DNA from: Dactylorhiza incarnata
Lineage: Eukaryota; Streptophyta; Magnoliopsida; Asparagales; Orchidaceae
Length of the DNA: 64,000 nucleotides
Direction of reading: 5' to 3'
Assembly (NCBI GenBank): GCA_033032865.1
Contig: JAWHQI010000228.1
Span: 744,001 to 808,000 of the forward strand
The notes under the pieces were generated by a model. The model did not search any database. It was not told the origin of the DNA and saw nothing but the letters and a program-made list of their open reading frames with translations. A program made the position numbers and the translations under genes. Of this stretch, positions 10,084 to 22,113 are shown in pieces; the stretch's first letter is position 1; each line of letters starts with the position of its first letter.

Positions 10084-11159
10084 TGTTGGAACATGGTCTT
10101 CTGCATCTCCTAGGTTTGAGAATAATAAATCCTATGTGTATTTGATATTGTGTGTTTAAGTGTGCAGGAAATAACTCCATATGACTCAAGGATAACATAA
10201 GAAGGTTGCCCCCCAAGTTTGAAGCTAGAAATCCAACATGTTCACTAGCGCCGACGGTAGCACCTAGCGCAGGCGCTAGCTCTGATTAGAGCACTTTCCG
10301 GAGCTGTTTTAGATGGCGCTAGCGCCAGGCGGTAGTGGCTAGTGCAGGCGCTATTTCGACGCACATAAGGAATTATGGGAGGGTTTCCTTGTAATGAAGA
10401 TACGCACACACAAAATATAGCATAAATAAGGATAGCGACGACGGTTGAGATAGCGTAGGCGCTTGCTCCAAGGTTATAAAAAGGAGCCCTCTTCTCTCGT
10501 TTTCAACACACATCCTTGAGAGAGTTCTAGTGGCAAATTTCCATAGCCTTATATTGCCGAGAGTTGATCTCCCACCCAATGTTCCGTGAGTTTGTGAAGG
10601 AGGATTGCTACACGCCGCATCCGACCGACGATCGCTTCAACCACGCTTATTCTACAGTGGTCTTTCGTCTCTAACTTCAGAAGTTCTTCAAGAGGGAGTT
10701 CTAATATTGTTGCTGTTATTTTTATTCTTGTAATCATTTAGAAAATTTTCCTTCTGTTGCCGACTAGGTCTAGGTAAGACTTAGGGCAGAAATTTGCCTC
10801 GTGTTGGCGACTAGGTCTAGAGTGTATGTCTAGGGGGTGCTCGAGGCCATATCCGGGGAAGGATTGGCTAGAGTGGCTTGAGGCCGTATCTAGGGAAGGA
10901 TAGGATAAAGCCACCGGTTCGTGGGGATACGAGTCGGGATAGAAAATGAAAAAGTCTTTTTACTATTCGCCTTCGTTTTCTAGCGTCATAAGAAATCAAA
11001 TTTTGTAATCCTACATTTCATATTAATAAAATCTTGTCTCTATTTCATTTCACTTAATTTGTTTTTTTTTTTGCACTATTTTGATCTCCTAATATTTCAA
11101 TTCATCCCCCCCCCCCCCCCCCCCCTCTAGAGAATACTCAGAGGCACACTGTGCACTTT
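10084..11159 (+). repeat. Copia-type LTR E3, copy A
   Basis: Starts TGTTGGAACATGGTC; its end GTGCACTTTCA is completed beyond the E3b insertion (to about 16580). The first 60 bases match, in reverse, the LTR of E8 (59544 downward). It contains an AGCGC-word array (10235-10350), a TATA box (TATAAAAAG, 10475-10483), a polypyrimidine stretch and a 20-nt poly(C) tract (11106-11125) before TCTAGAG. E3b inserted three bases before its end. The next bases belong to another LTR (E9) rather than to a primer site, so E3 may be a solo LTR or half of a recombined element. Confidence 0.75.
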
Positions 11160-12918
11160 TGATATTAAAAAATTACGGTTTTATAGATTTATGAGAATTT
11201 AAGAGATTTGTTGTTGATGTTCTCCAATTCTATATCCGATAAAGGCAAGCGTACCTTATCGTTTATTATCAAGGTCGTATTAAAACACGGGTCTGTCGAG
11301 TTCTTCTACTTCGAGAAAGCAAACTATTATTTTATCAAAAATAATATTGAAAAATGGTAATAATTAAAACTAAATAAAAAGAGAACAAAGAGAAAAATAA
11401 AGAAAACAAAACTTGATTAGAACTTGCTTTGAAATGAAATAAAAAGATAAATATTAGCATTCTTCTCTATGCCTTGACCGTGGAGATTCCTAGCTTATGA
11501 ACGCACCTCTCTCGAGGAATACGCCCAGCTGATATTAAGTTGATCGGTCGGACTCTCGTCCTACAACCGAAACGCCTAATACTCGCTTTAATGAGGTGAA
11601 TCCCACTATAGGATTTGACTTATATCTAGAAGATTTACGTCATCCTCTCTCGAGGGGTGCGTGCAACTCTTTATATTCTCAAGTGATTGATTCGTACGCA
11701 CGAGCCTCTCGGCTAACTAGAATATGAAAACAAATACCGAAATTCATAACTGGCATATGAACTCGATATCGATATTTTTTTAGAATAAATCGAAGGAGAG
11801 GAGAAACGATAATAAGGAAAAGATAATTTCGAATCAAAGCTTGTAAAAACTAAGAACTACTAAATATTTGCTAAAGGAAAAATATAGAAAAGACGAGGAT
11901 TAAGAGGGAAGGAGGAGATTTTGCATAAGTGAAAAAGAGGTTAAAATTTCATTACATAAAAAGAGATTAAACAAATTGAAAACTAAGTTACATTGCATGG
12001 AAATAAACCTAGATTATCTTGCATGAAATAAAGAAGAACAAGAAATAAAACTAAGCTTAAGAAAAAGAAATTACATTAATTAAAAACTAAACTTAAACAT
12101 GAAAATAATGAAAATCTATACAAGAATAGCCCAAATGGGTAGGGGCGGGAGGAGGAATTGCTGGAAATGGACTCATGAATTTATAAGAAAATTTTCCAAG
12201 TTACACGCCCTCGGTCATGGGTGTGACCAAGGGCTTGTAATCACTTATCTGCACGGCTGGTACAGTGGCGTGGGGCTTGCGTGTCAGCGGGAGAAAATCA
12301 GACATTACATGCCCATGATATGTGGGTCACCGACATGTACCTGGGTGGCTGCATTGAGTGCAGCATGGGCTTGGGTTCGGCGCAGCAGCGAGCTGAGATC
12401 ATGCGGGAATGTCACGGGCGTGACATGTGTGGCAACATTGGATTCGGTGGCTGACATGTCCACGTGGAAAGCTTGAAAATGAGCTTTAAAATTACACGCC
12501 CTTGGTCACAGGCATGACCGAGGGCGTGACTTGGGTCAACTTCTCGACTGCAGCTCCTCTTCTCAGCGGCATCGCTGGGAGCATCTCTTTAAGTTTACAT
12601 GCCCTTGGTCACGAGCATGACCATGGGTCACGGGTGTGAATGAGGGCGTGACTTATTGTGGACTAGCTCAAACTGCGTGGGATCAACTCTGGACTGAAAT
12701 TAAGGTTACACGCCCTTGGTCACGGGCGTGACCTAGGGCGTGTACTGTCAATTTTGAGCAAAAATTCCAGAAAATCTGCAAAACAAAAATATAACTATAT
12801 TTAGAACAGAAATTATAAATGAAATGATTTTTAACCAAATTATAAATAATATTTACAAAATTATATAAAAAATTAACATAAATACTATAATAAAAATATG
12901 CACAAATCCTACTTATCA
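11160..12918 (-). repeat. 3' LTR of E3b (copy A)
   Basis: 1,759 bp. It contains an array of inverted CACGCCC...GGGCGTG words (about 12200-12740) upstream of a TATA-like TTATAAAT near 12180 on the minus strand. It is preceded in sense direction by the polypurine tract. Confidence 0.88.
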
Positions 12919-12937
12919 AATACCCCCATACTTAAGC
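12919..12937 (-). other. Polypurine tract of E3b
   Basis: GCTTAAGTATGGGGGTATT on the minus strand, directly before the 3' LTR. It has the AAGTATGGGGGT core also seen before the 3' LTR of E6, which supports the Athila-like assignment. Confidence 0.75.
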
Positions 12938-13310
12938 TTTTGCTATTCCAGAGCAAAAGTATGAGAAATAGTTATAAGACATTTAATAAAAATTTTAATT
13001 AGAACTAAAAATATATTAAATCACGAGTAAGCTAAAAAGAAAAATTTAAGGATTAACAAATTAAGTCCTAACTTACGAAATTAGAATAATAAGAGAAAAA
13101 TGTTTAACCAAGACTTCTTAAAAATAATAGCTAGTAAACAAGATTGAGAAATTTGAAAACAAAATTAGATTTAAAATTATAAAACCATAACTTTGAAAGA
13201 AACTAAAGGAAAAAGTAACCTACTAAATATTGCTCTCTCCATAATTTAATTTAAATCTGGATCAAAGATATTGGTTCTGGGGGCTCACAAAATTTGGCAT
13301 ATGAAGAGAT

Positions 13311-13585
13311 CTTAGATAGGAGGTGATGAATTTTATCCTCTCACCTTACTTAATTTTTTTGTATATGTTTAGGAAAATGATGAATTTTTCCTCTCATTTT
13401 CCACGGAATATAATCTTTTAAAACTCTCTTCTCATAAAATCCCAAAATGTATATGTTTAGGAGTAATGAATTTTATCCTCTTACTCCATGCCATATAATC
13501 ATTTAAATGATTTTGGGCGCGTATGTTTAGGGAATAATAAATTTTATCCTCTTATTCCCATGACATATGATCTTTTAAAACACTT
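13311..13585. repeat. Internal degenerate repeats in E3b
   Basis: Three units of about 70 to 90 bp, each with GTATATGTTTAGG, AATGAATTTTATCCTCT and ATATGATCTTTTAAA-like parts (13361, 13449, 13521). Copy B has the same set (about 51860-52150). Confidence 0.75.
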
Positions 13586-14155
13586 TTTATATGCCACAAA
13601 AGGGTAGGGTAAAGAAAAATTTCTAGCTTATAAATTAAATTATTTTGAGAGCAAATTATAGTAAATTAAACTTTCCTAAGATTCTAAGAGTATGAGGTAG
13701 AAATAATTAAAATCTAAATGTGTTAAGCACAATTACTACAAAATTGAAACTATTTAAAATAAAAGAGAAAAAAGTGCTAAATAAAATACACTAACCAAAT
13801 TAAATTCATAAATTATTTCTTAAAACTAAATCACCTAAAAAATTAAATTTAACAAACCATGATAAAATAAAAATTAGCAAATTAAAAATACAAATACAAA
13901 TGCTTATAAATTAACTCATAGAACAAAATTGATTTTTGAAATAACAAAAACCAAAGTAAGGGCTTATTATATTTTTGGGATTTTTCTAAGTTTTCTTCAA
14001 TTTGTTTTGAATTTTTTATATTATCTTTTTTATTTTATTTTTGATATTATATTTTTTTGGATTTTTGATATTATCTTTTTTTAGGATAAGAAATAAACAC
14101 TAGAAATGCTAATTATAAACTAATAAAGCCTAAAAAATAAATTTTTTTGGTAATT

Positions 14156-14242
14156 CTTGGACTTCCCGAGGTATAAACTGAATGGGTTCTCAACGGTACT
14201 AGGAGGTGTGATGGGATGTTAGCCCAAACGTCTCTTTCCAAG
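14156..14242 (-). ncRNA. Candidate structured RNA block (E3b copy A)
   Basis: GC-rich 87-nt island in an AT-rich interior, about 490 nt downstream of the primer site in sense direction, so probably in the genomic RNA leader. Sense strand: CTTGGA...TCCAAG closes the ends; GGG-N7-CCC forms a first hairpin; CCTAGTACCG is identical in the blocks at 23974 and 61806; the apical stem uses CCG/CGG, GAG/CTC and AAC/GTT. The ending CTCGGGAAGTCCAAG is shared by all copies. Function unknown; packaging, dimerisation or translation signals are possible. Confidence 0.55.
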
Positions 14243-14726
14243 ATTTAATTTTTCGATTATCTAATTTTTATGAATATTTTGGGTTTTCTATTTTTTTTAA
14301 GAAGCTAAATTTTCTTTTGCAAAAGACAATAAAAAGGAAATACACTATGTACGTACAAACAAAATATTTTTGAAATTTTGGGATTTTTCAAATTTTTGCG
14401 GAAGTCTTCTACGATTTAATAATTTAAAAGAAAGGGAAATACACCCCCATACTTAAAATTTAACATTGTCCCCAATGTTGAAAGCTAAGTATGAAGAAGA
14501 AAAATAAAATACAAGCACATGATTATGAAAGAAAAGGAACAAGGAGGGGGAAAGAAGCACGTCCCTGATTTGGAGACGGGCGACCACCACGATCACCTGC
14601 AAAATTATTTTTAAAACAATAAAACAAAACACAAAAAAAACATAAAGGTTACTTATTAATTTATTTATTTATTTTTAATTTTGATAAAAGTAATAGTGCT
14701 TTCTCTTTTCAAAATATCGACAAAAT

Positions 14727-14745
14727 ATCCCCGACAACATCGCCA
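14727..14745 (-). other. Primer-binding site of E3b
   Basis: TGGCGATGTTGTCGGGGAT on the minus strand, six bases from the LTR end. It is similar to the Asp-tRNA-type site of E6 (TGGCGCCGTTGCCGGGGA). Confidence 0.75.
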
Positions 14746-14751
14746 AAAACT

Positions 14752-16572
14752 TGATATTAAAAAATTATTGTTTTACGGATTTATGAGAATTTAAGAGATT
14801 TGTTGTGATGTTCTCCAATTCTATATTCGATGAAGGCAAGAGTACCTTATCTTTTATAGTATAGGATACTTAAGAAAAATATCAAGGTCGTATTAAAATA
14901 CGGGTCTGTCGAGTACTTCTAGTTCGAGAAAGCAAACTATTATATTATCGAAAATAATATTGAAAACGAGTAATAATTAAAACTAAATAAAAAGAGAACA
15001 AAGAAAAAAATAATGAAAACAAAATTTGATTAGAACTCGCTTTGAAATGAAATAAAAAGATAAATATTATCTTTCTTCTTTATGCCTTGACCGTGGAGAT
15101 TCATAGCTTATGAACGCACCTCTCTCGAGGAATATGCCCACCCGAGATTAAGTTGATCGGTCAGACTCACATCCTATAACCAAAATGCTTAATACTCCCT
15201 TTAATGAGGTGAATCCCACTATAGGAATTGACTCTTATCCAGAAGATTTACGTCATCCTCTCCCGAGGGGTGCGTGCAACTCTTTTTATTCTCGAGTGAT
15301 CGATTCGTATGCATGAGCATCTCGGTAATCTAGAATATGAAAACAAATACCGAAATTCATAACCGACATATGAACTCGATACCGATATTTTTTGAGAATA
15401 AATCGAAGGAGAGGAGAAACGATAATAAGGAAAAGATAATTTCGAATCAAAGCTTGTAAAAACAAAGAACTACTAAATATTTGCTAAAGGAAAAATATAG
15501 ATAAGAAGAGGATTAAGTGGGAAGGAGGAGATTTTGCATAAGTGAAAAAGAGCTTAAAATTTCATTTCATAAAAAGAGATTCCACAAATTGAAAACTAAG
15601 TTACATTGTATGGAAATAAAACTAGATTATCTTGCATGAAATAAAGAAGAACAAGAAATAAAACTAAGCTTAAGAAAAAGGAATTACATCAATTAAAAAT
15701 TAAACATAAACATGAAAATAAATAAAATCTATACAAGAACAACCCAAATGGGCAGGGGGCAGGAGGAGGAATTGCTGGAAAAGGGCTCCTAAATTTATAG
15801 GACAATTTTCCAAGTTACACGCCCTCGATCACGGGCGTGACCAAGGGCGTGTATTCACTGATCTACATGGCTGGGACAGTGGCGTGGTGCTTGCGTGTCG
15901 GCGGGAGAAAATCAGACATTACATGCCCGTAACATGTGGGTCACGGGCGTGTACCTGGGTGGTTGCATTGAGTGCAGCATGGGCTTGAGTTCGGTGCGGC
16001 AGCGAGCAGAGAACACGCGGGAATGTCACGGGCATGACCAATGGGTCACGTGCATGAACAATGGGTCACGTGCATGACTTGTACAGTAACATTTGATCCT
16101 GTGGCTGACATGTCCACGTGGAAAGATTGAAAATGAGCTTTAAAATTACACGCCCTTAATCACGGGTGTGACCGAGGGCGTGACCTTGCTCAACTTCTCG
16201 ATGGTAGCTCCTCTTCTCGACGACATCGCTGGGAGCATCTCTTTAAGTATACACGCCCTTGGTCACGGGAGGGACCATGGGTCACGGGCGTGACCGAGGG
16301 TGCGACTTGCTATGGACTAGCGCAAACTGCGCGGGATCAACTCTGGATTGAAATTAAGGTTACACGCCCTTGGTGACGGGCGTGACCTAGGGCGTGTACT
16401 GTCAATTTTGAGCAAAAATTCCAAAAAATCTGCAAAACAAAAATTCAACTATATTTAGAACAGAAATAATAAAAGAAATGATTTTTAACCAAAATTTAAA
16501 TAATATTAACAAAATTATATTAAAAATTAACCTAAATACTATAATAAAAATATGCAGAAATCCTACTTATCA
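14752..16572 (-). repeat. 5' LTR of E3b (copy A)
   Basis: 1,821 bp, highly similar to 11160-12918 including the CACGCCC / GGGCGTG array (about 15815-16405). It differs by scattered substitutions and a ~45-bp stretch (14858-14890) missing in the other LTR, so the element is not very young. Confidence 0.88.
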
Positions 16573-17288
16573 ACTTTCAAAGCTGTAGAAAGCTTCTTCT
16601 TCCTCCATCTATGAAAGAAGCTAACAAAAGATATAGAGTTCAATATGAAAGACTATATTAGTACATATAATCCTTGCATCTTCTTGTAAGCATTGATTCA
16701 TCCTCTGGTAAAGAATTCAAGACACTTAGTGCCTAGAATCCTTAGTGACTGTTGAAAGAGGATTCAAATTAGAAGATTACACTTCATCATCTTCTTCTTC
16801 TTCTTCTTACTCAAATTCTCATTTCTGTAAATTGAGTAAAGAGTTTTATGCATCCCTCTTCAAAGGAGTCAGTTTTGGTTCAAGATTTCCTTATTAAAAG
16901 ATCTGGTTTGGTTCGAAAAGTCTTCTTATCAAAAGACTCTGTCCCTGGTTCTAAGAGTCTCCTTATCAATAGACTCAGTGGTTCTAAGCGTCTTCTTATC
17001 AAAAGTCTCAGGCACTATGATAGTGAATTCCTACCAAGGTGGTAGAAAATTGGACTACCTAGATTTAGGGGAACCACTATAGCTTTTTGTGTCTTCTGTG
17101 CTTGTGAATTTTCTGTGATTATCTTTTGTCTACTTTTATTATTTTGTGATTTATTTATTCTGGTTGGAGTCCTAGATGCTTAGAAATTAAACTTAATTTT
17201 TTGTGCACTCATAGGAAAAGATTTTAAATCTCTATTCACCCCCCCCCCCCCTCTAGAGAATTCTCAGGGGAGTTACTGTGCACTTTCA
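16573..17288 (+). repeat. 5'-truncated LTR of Sirevirus-like E9, copy A
   Basis: Ends GTGCACTTTCA immediately before the primer site. It contains four repeats of TCTTCTTATCAAAAGACTC type (16880-17010) and a poly(C) tract (17239-17250) before TCTAGAG. Its 5' end is lost: it joins the end of the E3 LTR directly. Confidence 0.7.
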
Positions 17289-17290
17289 AT

Positions 17291-17302
17291 TGGTATCAAA
17301 GG
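17291..17302 (+). other. Primer-binding site of E9 (initiator Met-tRNA type)
   Basis: TGGTATCAAAGG two bases after the LTR end, the usual plant copia primer site with one change from the TGGTATCAGAGG of copy B (54199). Confidence 0.85.
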
Positions 17303-17384
17303 TAGGTAGATCATAAAAAGGTTAACACCTTGTTCAAAAGATTCTCTCACTCATTTTTTTATATTTGAAAAGTATTTAAACAAA

Positions 17385-18478
17385 ATGAGTTCTAAGGACT
17401 GTTTATCCACTAGACCACCAGTGTGTAATCTGAACAAGTTTACACTGTGGAAGGCCAGAATAAAATTATTCATGAATTCTATTGATGAGGACATCTTTAA
17501 TGTTGTGTTATAGAAAGGATGCTAGTGGGACCTCAACACAAGAACTGGTTCCTAGATCTGAGTGGACTGAAGCTGAGAAGAAAGTAAAAGCCTATGATGC
17601 TGAGGCTATGAATATATTAGTATCAACTATGTCAAATGTCATATTTCAGAAAGCGACTGAATGCCAAACTGTAAAAGAAATCTGGGATTCACTATCCAGA
17701 TTAGTTGAAGGAAGTTCTAATGAGAGGAAAGATAGGAAGTCCCTTCTTATATCCTAATATGAGAACTTTCAGAAGAAGTCTGAAGAAAATTTTGTTGAAA
17801 TGTATGAAAGGTTCAACATCATAATCAATGAGCTCAAAGGATTGGACAAGAATATCTCATTGACTGAGATAAATGATAAGTTGCCTATGTGCTTCCCAAG
17901 CACTTGGGACTCTAGGATCTGGGTCATCAGAGAGTCTAGATGACACAGGGAGATCTCCACAAATGCTCTTCTAAGCAAGTTGTAGTCCTATAACATGTTT
18001 AAAAGTAGATCTGAAATAGAAGCTAAAGAGAAAGCTTCAACTCCCTCAAGAGAAAGAACCATTGCATCAAAGGCACATGAAGGAGAACCTTCAACCTCTG
18101 AAGAAGAGATGTATAATCTCTTATTCATAAGGTTACGAAGGTGGGTCAAAATTGAAGACTCTAGAAGAAGGGATAGGAGCTCATGTAAGCTCAGGTTTGA
18201 TAAGACTCCCAAATAAGAGGTAATATGTTTTGCCTAAAGAAAGTCAGGGCACATTGCTTATGAATTTCCTGAAGAGTAAAAGGACAAAATCAGTAAGAAT
18301 GAGTACAACAAGCAGTCCTTCAGAAAGAAGGACAAGAAGAAAGGAAGATCTTTCATAGCTGAAACTTGGAGTGACTCAAAATATGAGTCAAGTTCCTCAT
18401 CTAAAAGTGAAGAAGAAGTTGTTATTGTAGAAGCCTGCCTGATGGCTTTGGAAGATTCCTTTGAGGAAGATCAAGTAC
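17385..18478 (+). pseudogene. Copia gag pseudogene (E9, copy A)
   Basis: The ATG at 17385 starts a UBN2-type gag: FTLWKARIKLFMNSIDED at the N-terminus, then, after a frameshift at about 17515, the core with TMSNVIFQKATECQTVKEIWDSL and ELKGLDKNISLTEINDK-like sequence. A nucleocapsid-like RKSGHIAYE remains near 18240 with lost cysteines, followed by a Ser/Glu-rich acidic segment. Several stops and at least one frameshift kill it. Gag forms the particle that packages the element RNA. It ends abruptly where E4 begins. Confidence 0.85.
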
Positions 18479-20254
18479 AATGACTTGGCCTTAGTTGAAG
18501 CATTAGAAATGTAAAGTTGCTAGGTTTAGTCACTTAGGGATGCATATTCCTTTGTAGAAGTTGGGAACTGAAATTAGGTCGTGCAAGGTTTAATTATATT
18601 TGAAAGTTCTGGTAGTTTGGGGCTTTCGGAAGTGATTAACTTATGATTTGTTATAAATCACGCCCTATCTAGGTAGAAGATTTTAACTACAATAATAGCC
18701 CTTATACCTTGGGAGCTATGATGACGGATAACCAGTGATCTTAGACGATAACTTATTGGAATTAGAATATAGTGTTTGAGTTTACTATGATAAGAACGAT
18801 CTAAGTTTATCTTACTTTGGACCATCCGAAAGTGATCAAGACTAGCATATGTGGAAGTAATAGGAATTTGGTGAAATAAACGTGGTGATACTTCTTCGAT
18901 GAAATTGACTTGTGAGCTTCAAAGATTTTACCCATATGCCTTATGAATCAAACTCCATATAGAAAATGATTGGGAGTTATCTTACATATATTGATACTAA
19001 TAAAGATTGGTTAACATATACTCATAAGGTTCACAAGTGCACCACCATAAAATTTGAGGATGATTGGGACGCCTGATGATCTGATCAGTCCCACCAAGGG
19101 TAAGAACTGGATAAGTTGTAGAGTGGAGATGATTGATCACTCAGACATACTTGAAGGAATAAGAACCTAAACATGCGGAGAAAACATTAAAGATGCGTTG
19201 TCTACCCATATTAACAAGAGCTTTAGTCACCGGAAAAATGGTGTATTCCGGAACACGTATGTCCTCGGAATGAAGAAAGACGTCATAAGTTTTGTGATGC
19301 ACGGTGAAGGCCAAGTACAAAGTCTTTGGAGAACTGCCACAGTCACTGCCTGTGTTAGAGTGGAGTTCGAGGACATAATTATGGATTTCATACACAGGTT
19401 ACCACATCCCCACTCTGGGCACAAGTTTATTTGGAACATCGAGGATAGATTGACCAAGGTAGCTAGGGTCACCTCGGGACGAAAGGACGCTCCCGTTGGT
19501 GTTTGATGGGATTTGACGAGATGTTTGTCCATTATCATAGTGTGACCAGGACAATCGTGTCGAATCAGGATGGACGATGTACGTCCAAACAGTGAAGATC
19601 AGTCCAGGCTTATCTGGGCTCTTGCTTGACGTCAGCACAGCTTTCCACCCTCAGAGGGATGGAGGCGCAGGACTCCACTATCTTGGATCCGGTATGAGGA
19701 TCCCAAGGCACTCGGCTCGGAATTTATGGAGGACATAGATACCCAGGTGTGACTGATTTGAGTTAGGATGTTGTGGACCAGATCTTCCAGGTCAAGTATT
19801 ACGATGCGTGGTATCGTCAAGTAGAGTTCCAGGTTGGAGACCGGGTATTCCGGAAGTTACGTCCGATGAAGGGAGTCTTGCGAGTTCGCAGGCGGATGAA
19901 GCTCAGTCTGAGATTGATGGGGCTCTACAGGATCCTAGAGTGATCATTCCATTGGCTTATAGACTTTAGTTGCCACCGGAGTTAGTGGGATTGCACGACG
20001 TCTTCCATGTCTCCTCCTTTAGGAGAGCTCTACTACGACCAGAGAAGCAAATTTCTACTATAGATGGCCCGGTAGCCTCCGATCGATTGATTCACCTGAG
20101 AGCCACTAGAACTGATGTGGCAGAGATAGTCAGTGCTCTTCGAGTCAGAAATAACTTCAATTCTTAGGGGATGTTACGTTCAGTCACTCTCGATGAAAAC
20201 CCCGCGAGCCTAGCCAGAATTTCGAGGACAATTTTTTTTTTGTTTATTAGGATT
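18479..20254 (+). pseudogene. Decayed chromovirus pol (integrase) of E4
   Basis: From about 19190 several plus-strand frames keep integrase pieces: VEFEDIIMDFIHRLPHPHSGH (the core-domain DFV-GLP motif with the first catalytic Asp), then a DRLTK-like piece, a GDRVF-type stretch near 19835, and PPELVGLHDVFHVSSFR (19970-20020), the LPP-L-VHDVFHVS motif before the chromodomain position. Frameshifts and stops are frequent. 18479-19180 is too decayed to assign. It ends with the typical TTTCGAGGAC and a degraded polypurine tract before the LTR at 20255. Upstream gag, protease and RT are missing. Confidence 0.75.
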
Positions 20255-21770
20255 TGTAACATCCCCCAAACAACTAGACCCCTTGAGTGGTTTTGTCATG
20301 ACTAGGTCATGACAAAACCCTAGGAATCTTGAAGAGACCACTTGGCCTGCTAGGAAGAAGGAAACCACAGTGGTCTGCAAATAGCAATTTCCAGTTAACA
20401 AGCATAGGGTTGGACTTAAGGGCCTCACCTTGACCCTTTGACCCCACCATAGCATACCTAACACTTTAGGGGTCCCCTTAGAGCACCAAGGACCCATTGG
20501 GGTCAACCAAAGAGGCCAAATTGACCAAAGTCAACCCTAACCCCAAATTTGTCAAAGTAGCCTAATTAGGGTCAATTGACCTCCACCATGCCCAATTGAC
20601 CTTTGCCCTACCCATATAAGGTTATTAGGTACCCAATGGACCAAAAAGCCCCATCATGGGGCCACCAATTTGGTCAATTTGACTAAAGTCAACTCTAGCC
20701 CTGTTTTGGTCAAACCAACACCTTTTGGATAAATTGGCCCAATTGGGGCACCACCATGACTCGACCAACTTTGGGTGATGTCAAGGGACTCAAGCCACAC
20801 CACGTGGACCAGTCAACCCATCAGTTGACCAAGTCAACACCTCAAGTCAACACTTGGTCAACATTGCCCAAAAAGAGGGGAAAAGGCTAACTAAAGCTCA
20901 ATCCACTTGGGCTAGGCCCAATTGAAGTTGCACTCTAGTCTCAAGAGGCTGAAATTACATGGAATGCCATCCAATTTCTGGAGTGGGTGACTAGGAGTGA
21001 GAAATTGGGAGTTTCCCCCCCAATTTGAAGAGAGAGAAAAGGAGTATTAATGGCATTCATGGACAAGGGAGGCCAATTGATCTCCCAATTGATGGGGATT
21101 CATCTCCTCTGGCTGTTACAAGAAGTTTGGGGGTTTTTCCTGCTCAAATGGGGACTGAATCAAGAGGAATTCAGTTGGCCGAAATTCACCATTAATGGTG
21201 TTAATGGTGATTGATGATTTGTCTCTTCCCCTCCCCCAATTGGACCTTATAACACCTTTAGTGGATGAAGAGGAGGAGTTTCCCCACCATCCCCAAAGAA
21301 ATTGAGCACCAGAAGCTAGGATCGACATGACGCTGAAAGCTCCATCTCCGGCCATGGTGACTCGCCGGAATTCATGCCACCAAATCCCCACACAGGTCCG
21401 ATCCGCCTCCTCTCCCTTAGTGCTAGATCTTACGATAATTTAGGGCTTGATCCGAGCTCAATTGGGCTCGGATCGTGCTTTCGAAAGGGCTCGATTCGAG
21501 CTCTCTTTCCCCTCCTCTAAACCTCGATTCCGACCACCTCCGGCCGGCCAACCACCCCCTATCGCCGGCCACCCCCTCAACGGAGGTGGTGGTGGCATTG
21601 GCTGGCCGGGAAGAGGCACAGGTGGCCAGGAAATCGTCCCGCAAAGAAGTCCAGGATGGGCTGTCATGCGCCATCCATCCCTCGGGGATGATGACTATGA
21701 TCCGCCGGATCTGTCGTGATCAGCTATTCGTAGATTTAAATGATTATGTTATAACATTATTTCAATAATT

Positions 21771-22113
21771 TGTCGATCTGAGTAGAAGAAATTCGTCGAG
21801 CTGTAGGCTGGGTTCGTCGAACTAATTGTTGAGTTCATCGAACTGAATCTGGAGTTTGTCAAATGGAATTCATTCGTCGAACACACTCTGGAATTCGTCG
21901 AATTGATAGTTGAGTTCTTCGAACTAAATTCGGAGTTCGTCGAACGGAATTAATTCATCGAACTGAATTAATTCGTCGAACTGAATCTGGATTTCGTCGA
22001 ACTGAGAGATAATCTGTTGAACTGGCTGGAGAACTGATTTCGTCGAACTGAAGCACGACATTCGTCGAACGCAAAACATATTTCATCGAACGCAGATCAG
22101 ATTTCGTCGAACA
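21771..22113. repeat. TTCGTCGAACTGAAT-word array in the E4 LTR
   Basis: About 15 to 20 copies of TTCGTCGAAC or one-mismatch variants, spaced about 15 to 30 bp. The core TTCGTCGAA is an odd palindrome. The same word occurs in the unrelated copia LTRs at 42200, 48100, 59090 and 63960. Confidence 0.85.

Larger units (their letters stand above)
11160..16572 (-). mobile_element. E3b: Athila-like large non-autonomous LTR element, copy A
   Basis: Two LTRs (11160-12918 and 14752-16572) that begin TGATAAGTAGGATTT and end TTTAATATCA on the minus strand, with a perfect ACTTT target-site duplication (11155-11159 and 16573-16577). The primer site (14745-14727, TGGCGATGTTGTCGGGGAT) resembles the Asp-tRNA type used by Athila, and the polypurine tract GCTTAAGTATGGGGGTATT (12937-12919) matches too. 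The 1.8-kb internal region is AT-rich and has no coding capacity. Large LTRs with a non-coding but conserved interior fit the LARD class; proteins would have to come from an Athila-type partner. Confidence 0.9.
9461..18478 (+). mobile_element. Composite A: nested gypsy / copia block, paralogue of composite B
   Basis: From GACTTAGGGTAAGACC onward this block has the same order of parts as the block starting at 24386: a gypsy LTR end, primer site and gag fragment; a copia LTR (E3); an Athila-like element (E3b) at the same site; then the LTR and gag of E9. Both left edges start at the same base. A stops within gag at about 18478, where a decayed chromovirus begins, while B continues. E5, E7 and E6 are absent here. 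Confidence 0.85.

Noticed and set aside
12200..12740. CACGCCC...GGGCGTG repeats as a CRISPR array
   Set aside because: Spacing is irregular, spacers are not unique, and the context is a plant LTR with TATA box and target duplication.
21423..21768. Overlapping Pro/Gly-rich frames on both strands
   Set aside because: Part of the E4 LTR; the composition comes from a GGTGGT repeat and the frames are not kept in the E1 copy.
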